NCBI GenBank assembly: GCA_963807015.1
Contig: CAWEAS010000009.1
Coordinates: forward strand, 1 to 64,000
Direction: 5' to 3'
DNA: 64,000 bases
Source: JAJPKK01 sp963807015
Lineage (GTDB): Bacteria > Pseudomonadota > Alphaproteobacteria > Rhizobiales > Xanthobacteraceae
Shown here: one piece after another, positions 1 to 8,760 of the stretch
How the letters are laid out: each line of letters starts with the position of its first letter
Position numbering within the stretch: the stretch's first letter is position 1
Notes under the pieces: generated by a model
Database searches by the model: none
Seen by the model: the letters and a program-made list of their open reading frames with translations, nothing else
Told to the model about the DNA's origin: nothing
Position numbers and translations under genes: made by a program

Positions 1-470
1 TGTAGTTCGCGCCGACGCCAATATAGGGCTGAAACGGGCCGTCCAAGCTCGTGAAGTGGTATTGGAGTCTCAGCGTCGGCGGCAGCAGCCAGGTCCGACC
101 GACATTGAGGCCGTTGAGCGATCCGGTGCCGGTGATGTTGTGCGGCGTCACGCCGAGGATGAGTTCGGCCGAGATGTTGCGCGAGAAGAAGTAGCTGACG
201 TCGAGCTCGGGTACGACCGAGCTGCCGATAGCGAGACCCGCGTTCGGCGTTGAAAATGCCGTCACCCCCTGCACGTTGACGGTGCTTCCCGACGAATCGG
301 GCAGCACGCCGAGCGCGCGTACGCGAAGCTGCCACGGGCTCCAGTCATCGATGAACCGGCTGCGCCTTGTAGACCGGAACGGTCATGTCGGCGCTGAGCG
401 CCGTACCGGCCAGCGGCCCTGCCAGGATGACGAGACAGCCAAGCCATACGCGAATTTCAGAATTGATCAT
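1..470 (-). pseudogene. ompW: OmpW-family outer-membrane protein, frameshifted and cut by the window edge
   Basis: The reading frame starts at the ATG at 470 behind a G-rich ribosome site and opens with a signal peptide ending in the region LAGTALSA. About 41 codons in, it meets a TGA at 345-347. The barrel continues in another frame with typical OmpW features: DDWSPWQLRVRALGV after the leader, a YFFSRNISAEL strand, and FQPYIGVGANY at the window edge. Removing one T of the TT pair at 354-355 (coding strand GGTTCAT to GGTCAT) joins leader and barrel as PVIDDW. OmpW proteins are small 8-stranded porins, often oxygen-regulated, and an FNR-type box lies upstream at 546-559. The gene is either a pseudogene or intact with a sequence error. 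Its C-terminus lies outside the window. Confidence 0.8.
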
Positions 471-545
471 GATATCCCCCGACTGCGCGCACGCCTCGCG
501 ACGGACGCTGCAAGCCGGGGATCGCAGGCCGAGACGGCTGCGGAC

Positions 546-559
546 TTGATCTAGATCAT
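546..559 (-). promoter_or_regulatory. FNR/FixK-type box upstream of ompW
   Basis: TTGATCTAGATCAT matches the TTGAT-N4-ATCAA consensus at 9 of 10 defined positions. Its centre is about 82 nt upstream of the ompW start codon. If the box sits at -41.5, transcription would start near 511 with a leader of about 41 nt. No clear -10 hexamer is visible at the expected spacing. Confidence 0.6.
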
Positions 560-714
560 GCGGCTGGGGTGGCAGAGCCTTTGGTCCCGCGATGTTGCCC
601 CAATACAACACATTTCGATCGATGCTGTCAATAAAACGCGATCCCAGAGGTCGCATCGTGGCGGCGCGTTGGCGCGGTATGGGGAGACGGGCAGATTACA
701 GGTGCCTTTGCGGT

Positions 715-1122
715 TCAGCCTGGTGCGCGAAAGGGATTGATGATGCGCAATCGATTTTCGATCGCCATTCCGTCTTGCATGTCCTCGGACCATAGAACGT
801 CGCAGCCGGCGAGGAGCGCCGAAGCAACGATCATCGCGTCGTAGATCGACAGATTGTAGCGTTCGGCCAGCGTGAGTCCTGTTTCGTGAGTCTCGACAGT
901 TACGGGACTGACGGTCACCAGGCTTCGGATCGCTGATAAAAACGCATGCGTGTCCGGCCAGGAGAGACGCATCTTGCTGCGAGCAACATTAGTAAGTTCG
1001 TTGAGCACCTGTACGCTGATCGCGCCGCCGGTTCTAAGGCTTGCCTCAACCTGATCCGCCTTCACTTGATCGCCGGAGGCGAGGTAGATGAGAATATTGG
1101 TGTCGAAGAAATCACCGGGCAT
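715..1122 (-). CDS. vapC: VapC-type PIN-domain ribonuclease toxin
   Basis: This 135-residue protein is a single PIN domain. The acidic residues expected for metal binding are present: D in FFDTNILIYLAS near the N-terminus, E in LNELTNV, D in YDAMIVASALL and D in LWSEDMQDG. PIN toxins of this family cleave RNA and are neutralised by a cognate antitoxin. The start at 1122 was chosen because it overlaps the antitoxin gene by 11 nt, the usual translationally coupled arrangement. A longer in-frame start at 1167 lies deep inside the antitoxin gene and was rejected. Target RNA cannot be judged from sequence. Confidence 0.9.
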   Translation of the reverse strand: MPGDFFDTNILIYLASGDQVKADQVEASLRTGGAISVQVLNELTNVARSKMRLSWPDTHAFLSAIRSLVTVSPVTVETHETGLTLAERYNLSIYDAMIVASALLAGCDVLWSEDMQDGMAIENRLRIINPFRAPG

Positions 1123-1342
1123 TTGCTTCGTCCCGATCGAACTTGAAATCGGGAGGAAGACGCCCACGGAAGGCGCGCAGCTGCTTCAGAAATTCCTCCC
1201 GGCCCGGTTTGCGAGCGACACCGAATAGCCGCGCATCGGCAACTTGGATTTCGATCTCGTCGCCTTCCTTGAGTCCCAGCGCCTCGACCACCGCGGCCGG
1301 CAGGCGGACGGCCAGGCTGTTGCCCCACTTCGCGACCTGCAT
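1112..1342 (-). CDS. vapB: VapB-type antitoxin, AbrB/SpoVT fold
   Basis: The 76-residue protein begins MQVAKWGNSLAVRLP, the signature swapped-hairpin AbrB DNA-binding fold. EGDEIEIQV follows, and then a charged C-terminal tail (KFDRDEANAR) that would bind the toxin. The start at 1342 follows a GGGAG ribosome site. It is the upstream gene of a two-gene unit with vapC. A perfect 7-bp inverted repeat at 1356-1381, just upstream of the start codon, is a good candidate for the autoregulatory operator. Such antitoxins usually repress their own promoter with the toxin as co-repressor. Confidence 0.88.
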   Translation of the reverse strand: MQVAKWGNSLAVRLPAAVVEALGLKEGDEIEIQVADARLFGVARKPGREEFLKQLRAFRGRLPPDFKFDRDEANAR

Positions 1343-1355
1343 TGCAGTCTCCCAT

Positions 1356-1381
1356 GATATACGCTCACCGAAATGTATATC
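1356..1381. promoter_or_regulatory. inverted repeat, candidate VapB operator
   Basis: GATATAC at 1356-1362 and GTATATC at 1375-1381 form a perfect 7-bp inverted repeat with a 12-nt spacer. It begins 14 nt upstream of the vapB start codon. The position and symmetry fit an autorepression site; binding is inferred. Confidence 0.55.
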
Positions 1382-1408
1382 TTCGGAGCGCGCATTCAAA
1401 CCCGCCGT

Positions 1409-1435
1409 TTGACACTATAGGTATAGTCCTATAAT
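1409..1435 (+). promoter_or_regulatory. consensus-like sigma-70 promoter reading away from vapBC, with inverted repeat
   Basis: TTGACA (1409-1414) and TATAAT (1430-1435) are both perfect hexamers on the plus strand, separated by a short 15-nt spacer. The spacer region contains the inverted repeat TATAGG...CCTATA (1416-1433). On the opposite strand TATAGT (1414-1419) could be the -10 of vapB. No convincing reading frame lies downstream on the plus strand, so the plus-strand signal may drive a non-coding RNA or be fortuitous. Confidence 0.4.
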
Positions 1436-1730
1436 ATAGGCAAAGATGAAATGACGAGCGGTGATGCGTGAAACCAACCGAACCAGCCCGCTTCCCTGAT
1501 TGCCAAGTCAAGCTTCGCTGTTCAGGCGGGCAGGGAAACGCCCGTAAGTCACTGCAACTGAAAACCAGATTTGTCGGGAGAGGCGTCCCGATGCCCCGAA
1601 AAAGGGATTTTCCCTGATATTTTCCCTGTTCTCAGGGAAAAGCGGCAGCGCCGCCGCGCCGCGAATCGCCAATTTACGCTTTTGCAACAGTGTGTTATGG
1701 GTATCAATCGGCGCGTTGAGGCAATGCGGC
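1436..1730. other. non-coding stretch with hairpin-forming repeats
   Basis: No supported gene was found here. TTTTCCCTG occurs at 1608-1616 and 1620-1628. The second copy pairs perfectly with CAGGGAAAA at 1633-1641 to form a 9-bp stem with a 4-nt loop. Another small hairpin is visible near 1535-1553. Function is unknown. Confidence 0.4.
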
Positions 1731-2018
1731 TCAAGGCCATCCGCGCGAGAGGCGCTCGTGATTGGCATGCACCCGCCGCTTGATGGGGGCGAGCGCAAGG
1801 CGCGAGGCGGCGTCCACGCTCTGGCCGCCGGCGAGCGCGCTGAGTGCCGCGGCTTGGGCGGCGGCAACGGCGATGAATTTCTCTTCGACCATGCGCCTGC
1901 ATTCCGCGGCGGCGGCGGGGCCGCCGCCGGCGATCGTGACGAGGCGCATCGCGATCACGCTCTGGGCTTCGAGGCCGAGCACGGCGACATCACACCAGTC
2001 TTTCCACAAGCCGAACAT
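1731..2018 (-). CDS. small conserved hypothetical protein
   Basis: This 95-residue protein has an Ala-rich helical core (MVEEKFIAVAAAQAAALSALAGG) preceded by QSVIAMRLVTIAGGG and followed by a basic tail containing RRVHANHERLS. It resembles short uncharacterised proteins frequent in Bradyrhizobium-like genomes; that resemblance is from memory and no function is assigned. The ATG at 2018 is used, although a TTG at 2051 would add 11 residues. No clear ribosome site decides between them. It lies downstream of, and on the same strand as, the formaldehyde dehydrogenase gene. Confidence 0.6.
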   Translation of the reverse strand: MFGLWKDWCDVAVLGLEAQSVIAMRLVTIAGGGPAAAAECRRMVEEKFIAVAAAQAAALSALAGGQSVDAASRLALAPIKRRVHANHERLSRGWP

Positions 2019-2206
2019 GGGCGCGACAATCCATCGTGAACTTTCGAACAATACGGATCAAATCCTGCTGTTCGGATAAGGCGGGGCGGCGCGACCGCGA
2101 TTTCGCGGTCGGCGGTTAGGGTCGCGTGCGCGCGGTCCCCGCAATTGCAGAGCCGGCAGTAACGGTTCGTTTAGCATGTCGGTCGTCGGCTTGTCCTGGC
2201 GCACGG

Positions 2207-3335
<1,129 letters not shown>

Positions 3336-3519
3336 CACGACTGCTCCTGCTCTTGTGTTCCGTTTCTAATGCCTAAGCTCCTTCGATGTCATGCCCGCGA
3401 ACGCGGGCATCCAGTAACCCCCGGCCAATCCGCATGAACGCCGGCCGTGCCGACTTTGGACGTCGGTGGTTCTGGGTCGCCCGGTCGAGCCGGGCGACGA
3501 CAGATGATGGAATCGCGCT

Positions 3520-4929
3520 TCACATATCCAGCACAGCGGAAATCCGCTTCGCGTCGTGCGAGAAATTCTCCCCGGTGGCGCCGGTCGGCGCGAAGGCGTA
3601 GCGCGAGAAGCGCGACTGCTCGGCGAACGGCACGGTGGCGTCGATCCCGAGCTTGGCGATGATGCCCTGATTGCCGCTGCGCACATATTCGTGCCCGCGC
3701 GCCTCCGGAATGACGATGAGGTCGCGCGAGGCCTCCATGCGGGTCGCGAGCGCGTACTCGACATCGCGCGGGTCGCGGATGTCGATGTCGTGGTCGACCA
3801 CGATCACCATGTCGAGGTCCTTGAGCGCACCGAATGCCGCGAGGATCGCATTGCGCTGCAGGCCATCATGCGCCGGCGAGGTGCGCTTGATCTGCAGCAC
3901 GGCGTGGAAGCGGTGCAGCCCGCCCGCGGTCATCTCGGCATCGGTCACGATCGGCACCGCGGCGCGCAGCACCTTCAAGAGGCTCGCCTCCAGCACGTAC
4001 TTGCGCAGCATGATGGTCTCGCGGCCGTAGCCATTGATGGCGTGGTAGATCGGGCGGCGGCGATGGGTGAGGGCGGTGATGTCGACGATCGGCATCTCCT
4101 CGGCCTGCGCGAGATAGCCGATGAACTCGCCGAACGGACCCTCGGTGATGGTCTCGTCGCAGCGGATCACGCCTTCGAGCACGATCTCGGTCTCGGCGGG
4201 CACGAGCAGGTCCTGCGACACCGCGCGCACTACCGGCAGCGGGCGGCCGCACAGCCCGCCCGCGACCGCGATCTCGTCGGCATTCTCCGGCATCTGCGAG
4301 CCCATGGTGGCGGCGGTGTATTGTAAAGCGATGTCAGTGCCGATGCACACCGCGATCGGCAGATGCTGGCCTTTCACCTTGGCGCGCTCCCAGGCAAGCC
4401 GCAGATGGCGGCCGAAGTCGAGCCTGATCGCGGTGCGCTTCGGTCCGAGAAGTTGCAGGCGATGATAGGAGGCGTTGTAGACGCCGCTGTCGGGATCGCG
4501 GGCGATGACGACCCCCGCGGTGATGAAGCGCCCGGCATCCTCCGCCGTGTGGGTGAGCACCGGCAGCGCCGTCGTGATGTCGAAGCCGTCGCGATGCACC
4601 GCTTCGTGCGCCGGCGCCCGCTCGACGGTCGTCGGCGGCTGCGGCGAACCGATGGCGCGGGCGATGAACTCGCGGATGTCGCGAAAGTCGCAGCCGAACG
4701 CGGCTTCACAGTTGCCGCGGTTGGAAAGGAAATTGCCGATCACCGCCATGTCGAAGCCTACGACCTTGTCGAACAGGATCGCGGCATCTTCGTCATCGAA
4801 ACCCTTCATGATCGAGGCGATCTCAAGCCGCGGATTGGCCGGCGGATCATATGCGCGCAGCCGCCCTTGCTCAGCCATGCGGCGCAGCGCCGAGCGAAAG
4901 CGCGTATCGAGAACATCGGCATTCGACAT
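3520..4929 (-). CDS. UbiD-family decarboxylase
   Basis: This 469-residue protein belongs to the prenylated-FMN-dependent UbiD/Fdc family, which decarboxylates or carboxylates aromatic and unsaturated acids. The diagnostic segment EGPFGEFIGYLAQ carries the conserved acidic residues. NGYGRETIMLRKYVLEASLLKVLR and the D-rich VVDHDIDIRDPRDVEYALATR segments are also typical of the family. The start at 4929 follows AGGAAAC. The cofactor-making UbiX partner is not in the window. The gene is followed at about 180 nt by frmA on the same strand. With dioxygenase genes 9 kb away it could act on an aromatic acid, but the substrate cannot be read from the sequence and a ubiquinone-pathway role is also possible. 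Confidence 0.85.
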   Translation of the reverse strand: MSNADVLDTRFRSALRRMAEQGRLRAYDPPANPRLEIASIMKGFDDEDAAILFDKVVGFDMAVIGNFLSNRGNCEAAFGCDFRDIREFIARAIGSPQPPTTVERAPAHEAVHRDGFDITTALPVLTHTAEDAGRFITAGVVIARDPDSGVYNASYHRLQLLGPKRTAIRLDFGRHLRLAWERAKVKGQHLPIAVCIGTDIALQYTAATMGSQMPENADEIAVAGGLCGRPLPVVRAVSQDLLVPAETEIVLEGVIRCDETITEGPFGEFIGYLAQAEEMPIVDITALTHRRRPIYHAINGYGRETIMLRKYVLEASLLKVLRAAVPIVTDAEMTAGGLHRFHAVLQIKRTSPAHDGLQRNAILAAFGALKDLDMVIVVDHDIDIRDPRDVEYALATRMEASRDLIVIPEARGHEYVRSGNQGIIAKLGIDATVPFAEQSRFSRYAFAPTGATGENFSHDAKRISAVLDM

Positions 4930-5116
4930 GGAGTTTCCTCGGGCGGATGGTCGCGCGGCATATTTGCGAGGATCGCGGCAGGAGCGCAAGCCGGGCCGCG
5001 GCATGGCGTGCATGCCGGCGGCTGGCGCAACACAGTGGAACGGCGGCCCGCACTTGCGGTATGATGGTTGTGGGCTCGATCTGCCGCGCGAATCGGTCAG
5101 GTCATCTTGCCCAAAA

Positions 5117-5193
5117 GCGCTCGTAGCTCAGCTGGATAGAGCATCAGACTTCGAATCTGAGGGTCGGGAGTTCGAATCTCTCCGAGCGCGCCA
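5117..5193 (+). tRNA. tRNA-Arg, anticodon TCG
   Basis: A complete 77-nt cloverleaf. The acceptor stem GCGCTCG pairs with CGAGCGC, the D arm contains AGCTCAGCTGGATAGAGC, and the anticodon stem TCAGA/TCTGA encloses the loop CTTCGAA with anticodon TCG at 5151-5153. The T arm contains GTTCGAATC. The discriminator base is G and the 3' CCA is encoded at 5191-5193. Confidence 0.97.
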
Positions 5194-5280
5194 TCCTCCG
5201 ACGCTCGTTCAATTCGCTGCCGGAGATCGCTGAACTGACTTTTTTGAGATCGGACGGCGTATCGAAGAGGAGTTACCGAC

Positions 5281-5871
5281 ATGGCTCCCCGCATCCTCGT
5301 CTTCTATGGCTCCTATCGTTCCGACCGCATGGGCATTCGTCTCGCGGACTATGTTGTGGCGGGTCTGCGAGGGCGGGGCGGCGATGTCGAGTTCATCGAT
5401 GCCAAGGCCGTCGGGCTGCCCATGCTTGATCGGATGTACAAGGAGTATAAGCCCGGTTCAGCGCCCGAGGCCTTGGAGACGCTAGCGACCAAGATCAAGG
5501 CTGCTGATGCCTTCGTGTTCGTGACCGGCGAATACAATTGGGGTGTGCAGCCTGGCTTGAAAAATCTGACCGATCATTTCCTTGAGGAATGGTTTTGGCG
5601 ACCCGCCGCCATCGCGAGCTATTCGGCGGGCCGGATCGCCGGCGCGCGCTCGGCCCTCCATTGGCATGGAACCTTGTCCGAGATGGGCATGATCGTGATT
5701 TCGAGCACACTCACCGTCGGACCGATTGCGGAGGCGCTGTCGGCGGAAGGCAAGCCTATCGGCCAATCCGGAGCGTTTCTCGATCGCGCGTTTCCGCGCT
5801 TCGCCGATGATCTGTTTTGGTGGACCGAAGCCGCCAAGATGCAACGCGCGCGGAAAGCGCCGCCCTATTAG
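5281..5871 (+). CDS. NAD(P)H-dependent FMN reductase, flavodoxin fold
   Basis: The 196-residue protein has the flavodoxin-like nucleotide-binding start ILVFYGSYRSDRMGIRLADYV, a middle loop VTGEYNWGVQPGLKNLTDHF typical of the FMN_red family (GEYNxxxPxxLKN), and SAGRIAGARSALHWH. Members reduce FMN or quinones with NAD(P)H. AGGAG lies 8 nt upstream of the ATG. The gene sits alone just after the tRNA, so nothing nearby specifies its electron acceptor. Confidence 0.88.
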   Translation: MAPRILVFYGSYRSDRMGIRLADYVVAGLRGRGGDVEFIDAKAVGLPMLDRMYKEYKPGSAPEALETLATKIKAADAFVFVTGEYNWGVQPGLKNLTDHFLEEWFWRPAAIASYSAGRIAGARSALHWHGTLSEMGMIVISSTLTVGPIAEALSAEGKPIGQSGAFLDRAFPRFADDLFWWTEAAKMQRARKAPPY

Positions 5872-6077
5872 CGGCCGCGGTGGCAGTCCATCTCCTCTTT
5901 GCGGCACTACACGCGAAGCTTTAGCTGGCCGCGTCGAGAAAACTCATCAGAATCGTTTTATGCTCCTGCGGCCGGGAGCCCGATCTGTTGCGGGCTGATT
6001 GATGCGGGCCGACTTGCGAAACGATTCGATTTCTCGAACGGCGAAGCTTTGGCTCGACCGCTGCGAAGGGTTGGCTC

Positions 6078-6320
6078 ATGTGGTGGCTGTCGTTTGCTGA
6101 TGGCGGCGTCTACGTCATGGGTACGGAGGCGTCATCGCTCGCCCATGCGCGCACGCTTGCAGTCATCAAAGGTTTGGGCCGGGCGTCTGAAATCGAGGGC
6201 GGGCATTTCATCAGCCCGCGCCATGCGGAGCTGATCCCGGACGGCTGGGTCGGCCGCAAGCTCCTCCCTTCGGAAGGCCAGCGCCTGCGCGAGATGTTGG
6301 GTTACACCACACCGCGCTAG
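6078..6320 (+). CDS. small hypothetical protein
   Basis: An 80-residue frame with an AAGGG ribosome site 8 nt upstream. The sequence has a short beta-rich start (MWWLSFADGGVYVMG) and a segment GGHFISPRHAELIPDGWVGRKL; no known domain was recognised. Codon usage resembles neighbouring genes. The gap before it (5872-6077) holds nothing recognisable. Confidence 0.55.
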   Translation: MWWLSFADGGVYVMGTEASSLAHARTLAVIKGLGRASEIEGGHFISPRHAELIPDGWVGRKLLPSEGQRLREMLGYTTPR

Positions 6321-6407
6321 CGCGATCGCATTTGGGCAATTGATAAGCCCCACCACGCGAAGCTCCGCGCTACGATCGGCTGGTCCTTAAGCAATTGCGC
6401 CGTGGTT

Positions 6408-6449
6408 TTGATCCAGATCAAGGATCGCCGGGCGTACTCCTTCGATAGT
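6408..6449 (+). promoter_or_regulatory. FNR/FixK-type box and class II promoter
   Basis: TTGATCCAGATCAA at 6408-6421 is a perfect match to TTGAT-N4-ATCAA. A -10-like hexamer GATAGT lies 22 nt further on, at 6444-6449. That is the spacing expected when the box sits at -41.5, placing the start near 6456. It precedes the membrane-protein pair at 6538-7585. Confidence 0.75.
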
Positions 6450-6537
6450 CGCAATCGCAACTAATAAACGGCATCGAGGTTCACCCGCCACGCCGGGTGC
6501 TCGCAGCAAGGCCTTCGTTTGCCGGGGAGGGGACGCG

Positions 6538-7026
6538 ATGACGAGCTTTGCCCATTGGCTTGCCGGCACCTCGGCGAGCATGGCGATCCAGAAGACGCTG
6601 TGGCTCATTCCCGTCATGCAGACCATTCACATCGTCTGCGTCGCGATGGTGTTCACGTCGGTGGTCATGATCGAGTTTCGCATCCTGGGCGTCAGCAAGG
6701 CCCAGACGATGGCGCAGACGGCACACCGCTTCGTCCCGTGGATCTTCTATGGCGTCGTCGTGCTGGCGCTGACCGGGGCCGTGCTCATCATCGGCGAACC
6801 AGGCCGATCGCTGCCGAGCTTCGAATTCCAAGCGAAGATGCTCTTTCTCGCGCTGGCGCTGGCGCTGACGTTTGCGTTCGCGGTCTCCGTGCGCCGCCAC
6901 GCCGATGTGTGGAGCGACGATGCGAGCGGCCATCGGACTGCGAGCGTGCTCGCCATCGTGGCGCTGCTCGCGTGGGGTGCAGTCATCGTTTACGGCCGGT
7001 GGATTGCCTACACGGTCGTGCATTGA
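6538..7026 (+). CDS. integral membrane protein, first of a paralogous pair
   Basis: 162 residues with four predicted membrane helices: around MQTIHIVCVAMVFTSVVMI, the HRFVPWIFYGVVVLALTG segment, AKMLFLALALALTFAFAV, and the C-terminal TASVLAIVALLAWGAVIVYG. Histidines occur inside or next to helices (QTIHIV, HRFVP), which could ligate haem, but this is speculative. It shares a clear pattern with the next gene: IEFRILGV versus IDLRLLGF, and VPW versus LPW before helix 2. It resembles DUF6644-type proteins from memory. An FNR-type promoter lies 117 nt upstream, so low-oxygen control is likely. AGGGGA precedes the ATG. Confidence 0.75.
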   Translation: MTSFAHWLAGTSASMAIQKTLWLIPVMQTIHIVCVAMVFTSVVMIEFRILGVSKAQTMAQTAHRFVPWIFYGVVVLALTGAVLIIGEPGRSLPSFEFQAKMLFLALALALTFAFAVSVRRHADVWSDDASGHRTASVLAIVALLAWGAVIVYGRWIAYTVVH

Positions 7027-7078
7027 GCCGTTGATTTGACGGCCGGACACGGCCGCAAATGAAGAGTGGGAGGTCGCG

Positions 7079-7585
7079 GTGCAAGCGCTGATGAATTTTC
7101 TGAACTGGCTCGGTGAAACACCAATATCGCAGTGGATTGCCGAGTTGTCATGGGCCTTCCCCGCGCTCGAGGTGGTGCACGTCTTCGCCATATCGATCGT
7201 GTTCGGAACGGTCGCCATCATCGATCTGCGGCTGCTTGGGTTCGCTTCGACGAGCCGGCCCTATACCGCGATGGCGCGCGAACTCTTGCCGTGGACCTGG
7301 AGCGCGTTTGGACTCGCTGCGTTGAGCGGCGGATTTCTTATCGTGAGCCGGCCCGTCGGGTATTACGAGAACGCGGATTTCCGTATCAAGTTTTTGGTCA
7401 TGGCCTTCGCCGGCGTGAACATGCTGGCCTTCCACTGGATCACCGCGCGAAACGTCGCACAATGGGATAAGGGCGAGACGCCGCTCTCGGCCAAGTTCGC
7501 CGGCGCGCTTTCGATCATGATGTGGGTCGGCATCATCTATCTCGCCCGCATGACGGGCTTCACGATGGTGCAGGGCGGCGCGTAA
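7079..7585 (+). CDS. integral membrane protein, second of a paralogous pair
   Basis: 168 residues beginning at a GTG with GGGAGG 5 nt upstream. It has four predicted helices and aligns over its length with the preceding gene: LEVVHVFAISIVFGTVAIIDLRLLGF, LPWTWSAFGLAALSGGFLI, FRIKFLVMAFAGVNMLAFHW and ALSIMMWVGIIYLA. The histidine in the first helix (EVVHVF) is conserved with its partner (QTIHIV). The 52-nt spacing suggests co-transcription, possibly giving a heterodimeric membrane unit. No enzymatic role was recognised. Confidence 0.75.
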   Translation: MQALMNFLNWLGETPISQWIAELSWAFPALEVVHVFAISIVFGTVAIIDLRLLGFASTSRPYTAMARELLPWTWSAFGLAALSGGFLIVSRPVGYYENADFRIKFLVMAFAGVNMLAFHWITARNVAQWDKGETPLSAKFAGALSIMMWVGIIYLARMTGFTMVQGGA

Positions 7586-7652
7586 CAGCGACGGCTTTGG
7601 ACGCCGCTTTCGCGGGCGCATGGTTGAAAGTGCGTCGATCGTCAGTCAGTAG

Positions 7653-7779
7653 GTAGGGTGGGCAAAGGCGGCCGAGGCATCGCAGTTTTTGCGATGCCGA
7701 CACTTCCGCCGTGCCCACGTTCGGTGTTGCCGCGAGTTGCGGCGCTGCGGTGGGCACGCTTCGCTTTGCCCACCCTACG
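7653..7779. repeat. intergenic palindromic element, GTAGGGTGGGC family (copy 1)
   Basis: GTAGGGTGGGCAAAG at the left end is mirrored by CTTTGCCCACCCTAC at the right end, with inner CGTGCCCACG/GTGGGCACG arms. Two further copies lie at 29433-29522 and 61618-61702, all intergenic. Here it lies between convergent genes and could form a long hairpin acting as a terminator. Confidence 0.8.
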
Positions 7780-7798
7780 CGTTACGACCGGACTTTAG

Positions 7799-8548
7799 TC
7801 AGTGCGCGCCGGTCAGCTCGCACATGCGGCAGACGTCCTTCACGCAAATCCGTCCGTGCGAATCGACCGAAACCGCGCCCCGGCGCCGCAGTTCGGAAAA
7901 GACACGAGAGACGGTCTCGAAGGTGAGGCCGAGGTAATCCGCCATTTCCTCGCGCGTCATGCCGAGCCGGATGAGCGCTGAATCGTCGTCGCCGCGCGGG
8001 CCCGAGCATCCGAAGCTGCCGCGGCCGGGAATGCAGTGCATGATGAAGCTCGTCACGCGCTCGAGCGCGGTTTTGCGGCTGAGCAGAAGGGCGTGGTCAT
8101 GCATGGCGCAGAACTGGGCGTGAAGCCGCGCGACGATGCGGCGCGACAGCTCCGGGGATCGCTCCACGGCGGTGCGGTCGTAGGCGATGACCTCGCCCGC
8201 AACGAGCGTCTCGGCGGAACAGTCATGGATCGGCAGGGATGAAATGCCGAAGACATCGCCTGCCGCGATGAGTACCTCGACGATCGAGCGACGCCCATCG
8301 GGCAGTAGCTTGTAGAGCATCACCGCGCCCTCGACGATCTGATAGACCTGGACCGCCGGGTCGCCCTCGCGAAACAGATGGACATGCTGGGAGAGGCGCC
8401 GCCGCTGACCCTCAGCTTCGCATCCAGCCTCCAAGGCCGGCACGGAATTGGTGACCTGTGCTTGAGGGCGCGCGAATTTCGATCGCGCCGCCTTGGCCTC
8501 CGCGCTGTCGATCGGAGCCAGAACTTGGCATCCAGCGTCGGATCTCAT
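7799..8548 (-). CDS. Crp/Fnr-family transcription regulator
   Basis: 249 residues. A cyclic-nucleotide-type sensor barrel spans roughly residues 50-140 (HLFREGDPAVQVYQIVEGAV, DGRRSIVEVLIAAGDVFGI). A long dimer helix follows, then a winged helix at about 195-235 (TREEMADYLGLTFETVSRVF). The recognition helix has E-x-x-S-R, which in FNR, FixK and Anr reads TTGAT half-sites, matching the boxes around this gene. The N-terminal cysteine cluster that holds the 4Fe-4S centre in FNR is absent. The C-terminal tail carries C-x4-C-x2-C (residues CVKDVCRMC). The start at 8548 has AGGTGG upstream; a longer frame to 8788 would swallow the intergenic promoter. A perfect FNR box at 8651-8664 lies between this gene and the divergent Rieske gene, suggesting autoregulation. 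Confidence 0.92.
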   Translation of the reverse strand: MRSDAGCQVLAPIDSAEAKAARSKFARPQAQVTNSVPALEAGCEAEGQRRRLSQHVHLFREGDPAVQVYQIVEGAVMLYKLLPDGRRSIVEVLIAAGDVFGISSLPIHDCSAETLVAGEVIAYDRTAVERSPELSRRIVARLHAQFCAMHDHALLLSRKTALERVTSFIMHCIPGRGSFGCSGPRGDDDSALIRLGMTREEMADYLGLTFETVSRVFSELRRRGAVSVDSHGRICVKDVCRMCELTGAH

Positions 8549-8650
8549 GGTGCCACCTCGCGGCGCAACGGCATTGCTCGGGAAACAGTTACAAATGAAA
8601 CTTAAGCGCTTGGAGCGGCGCTGGCAAGTTGCTACCCGCGTTTTCGGTCC

Positions 8651-8664
8651 TTGATTTAGATCAA
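8651..8664. promoter_or_regulatory. perfect FNR/FixK-type box between the regulator and Rieske genes
   Basis: TTGATTTAGATCAA matches the TTGAT-N4-ATCAA consensus exactly. It is about 109 nt from the regulator's start codon and 103 nt from the Rieske start codon (from the box centre), so it can serve either divergent gene. Confidence 0.75.
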
Positions 8665-8760
8665 AGTGAACTTGGCCCTCCGCGTTCGAAGAACGTTTTG
8701 CCTGACCGCGTGATTCCCTGACCGGTCGGACGAACAACCAAAAACATGGGAGGTCATGGC

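Noticed and set aside
2058..2206. C-terminal extension of frmA
   Set aside because: One-base correction gives the standard family C-terminus; the extension is Arg/Pro-rich read-through.
3520..4929. Assigning the UbiD protein to ubiquinone synthesis or a named aromatic pathway
   Set aside because: No UbiX or pathway neighbours are adjacent; only family-level annotation is supported.
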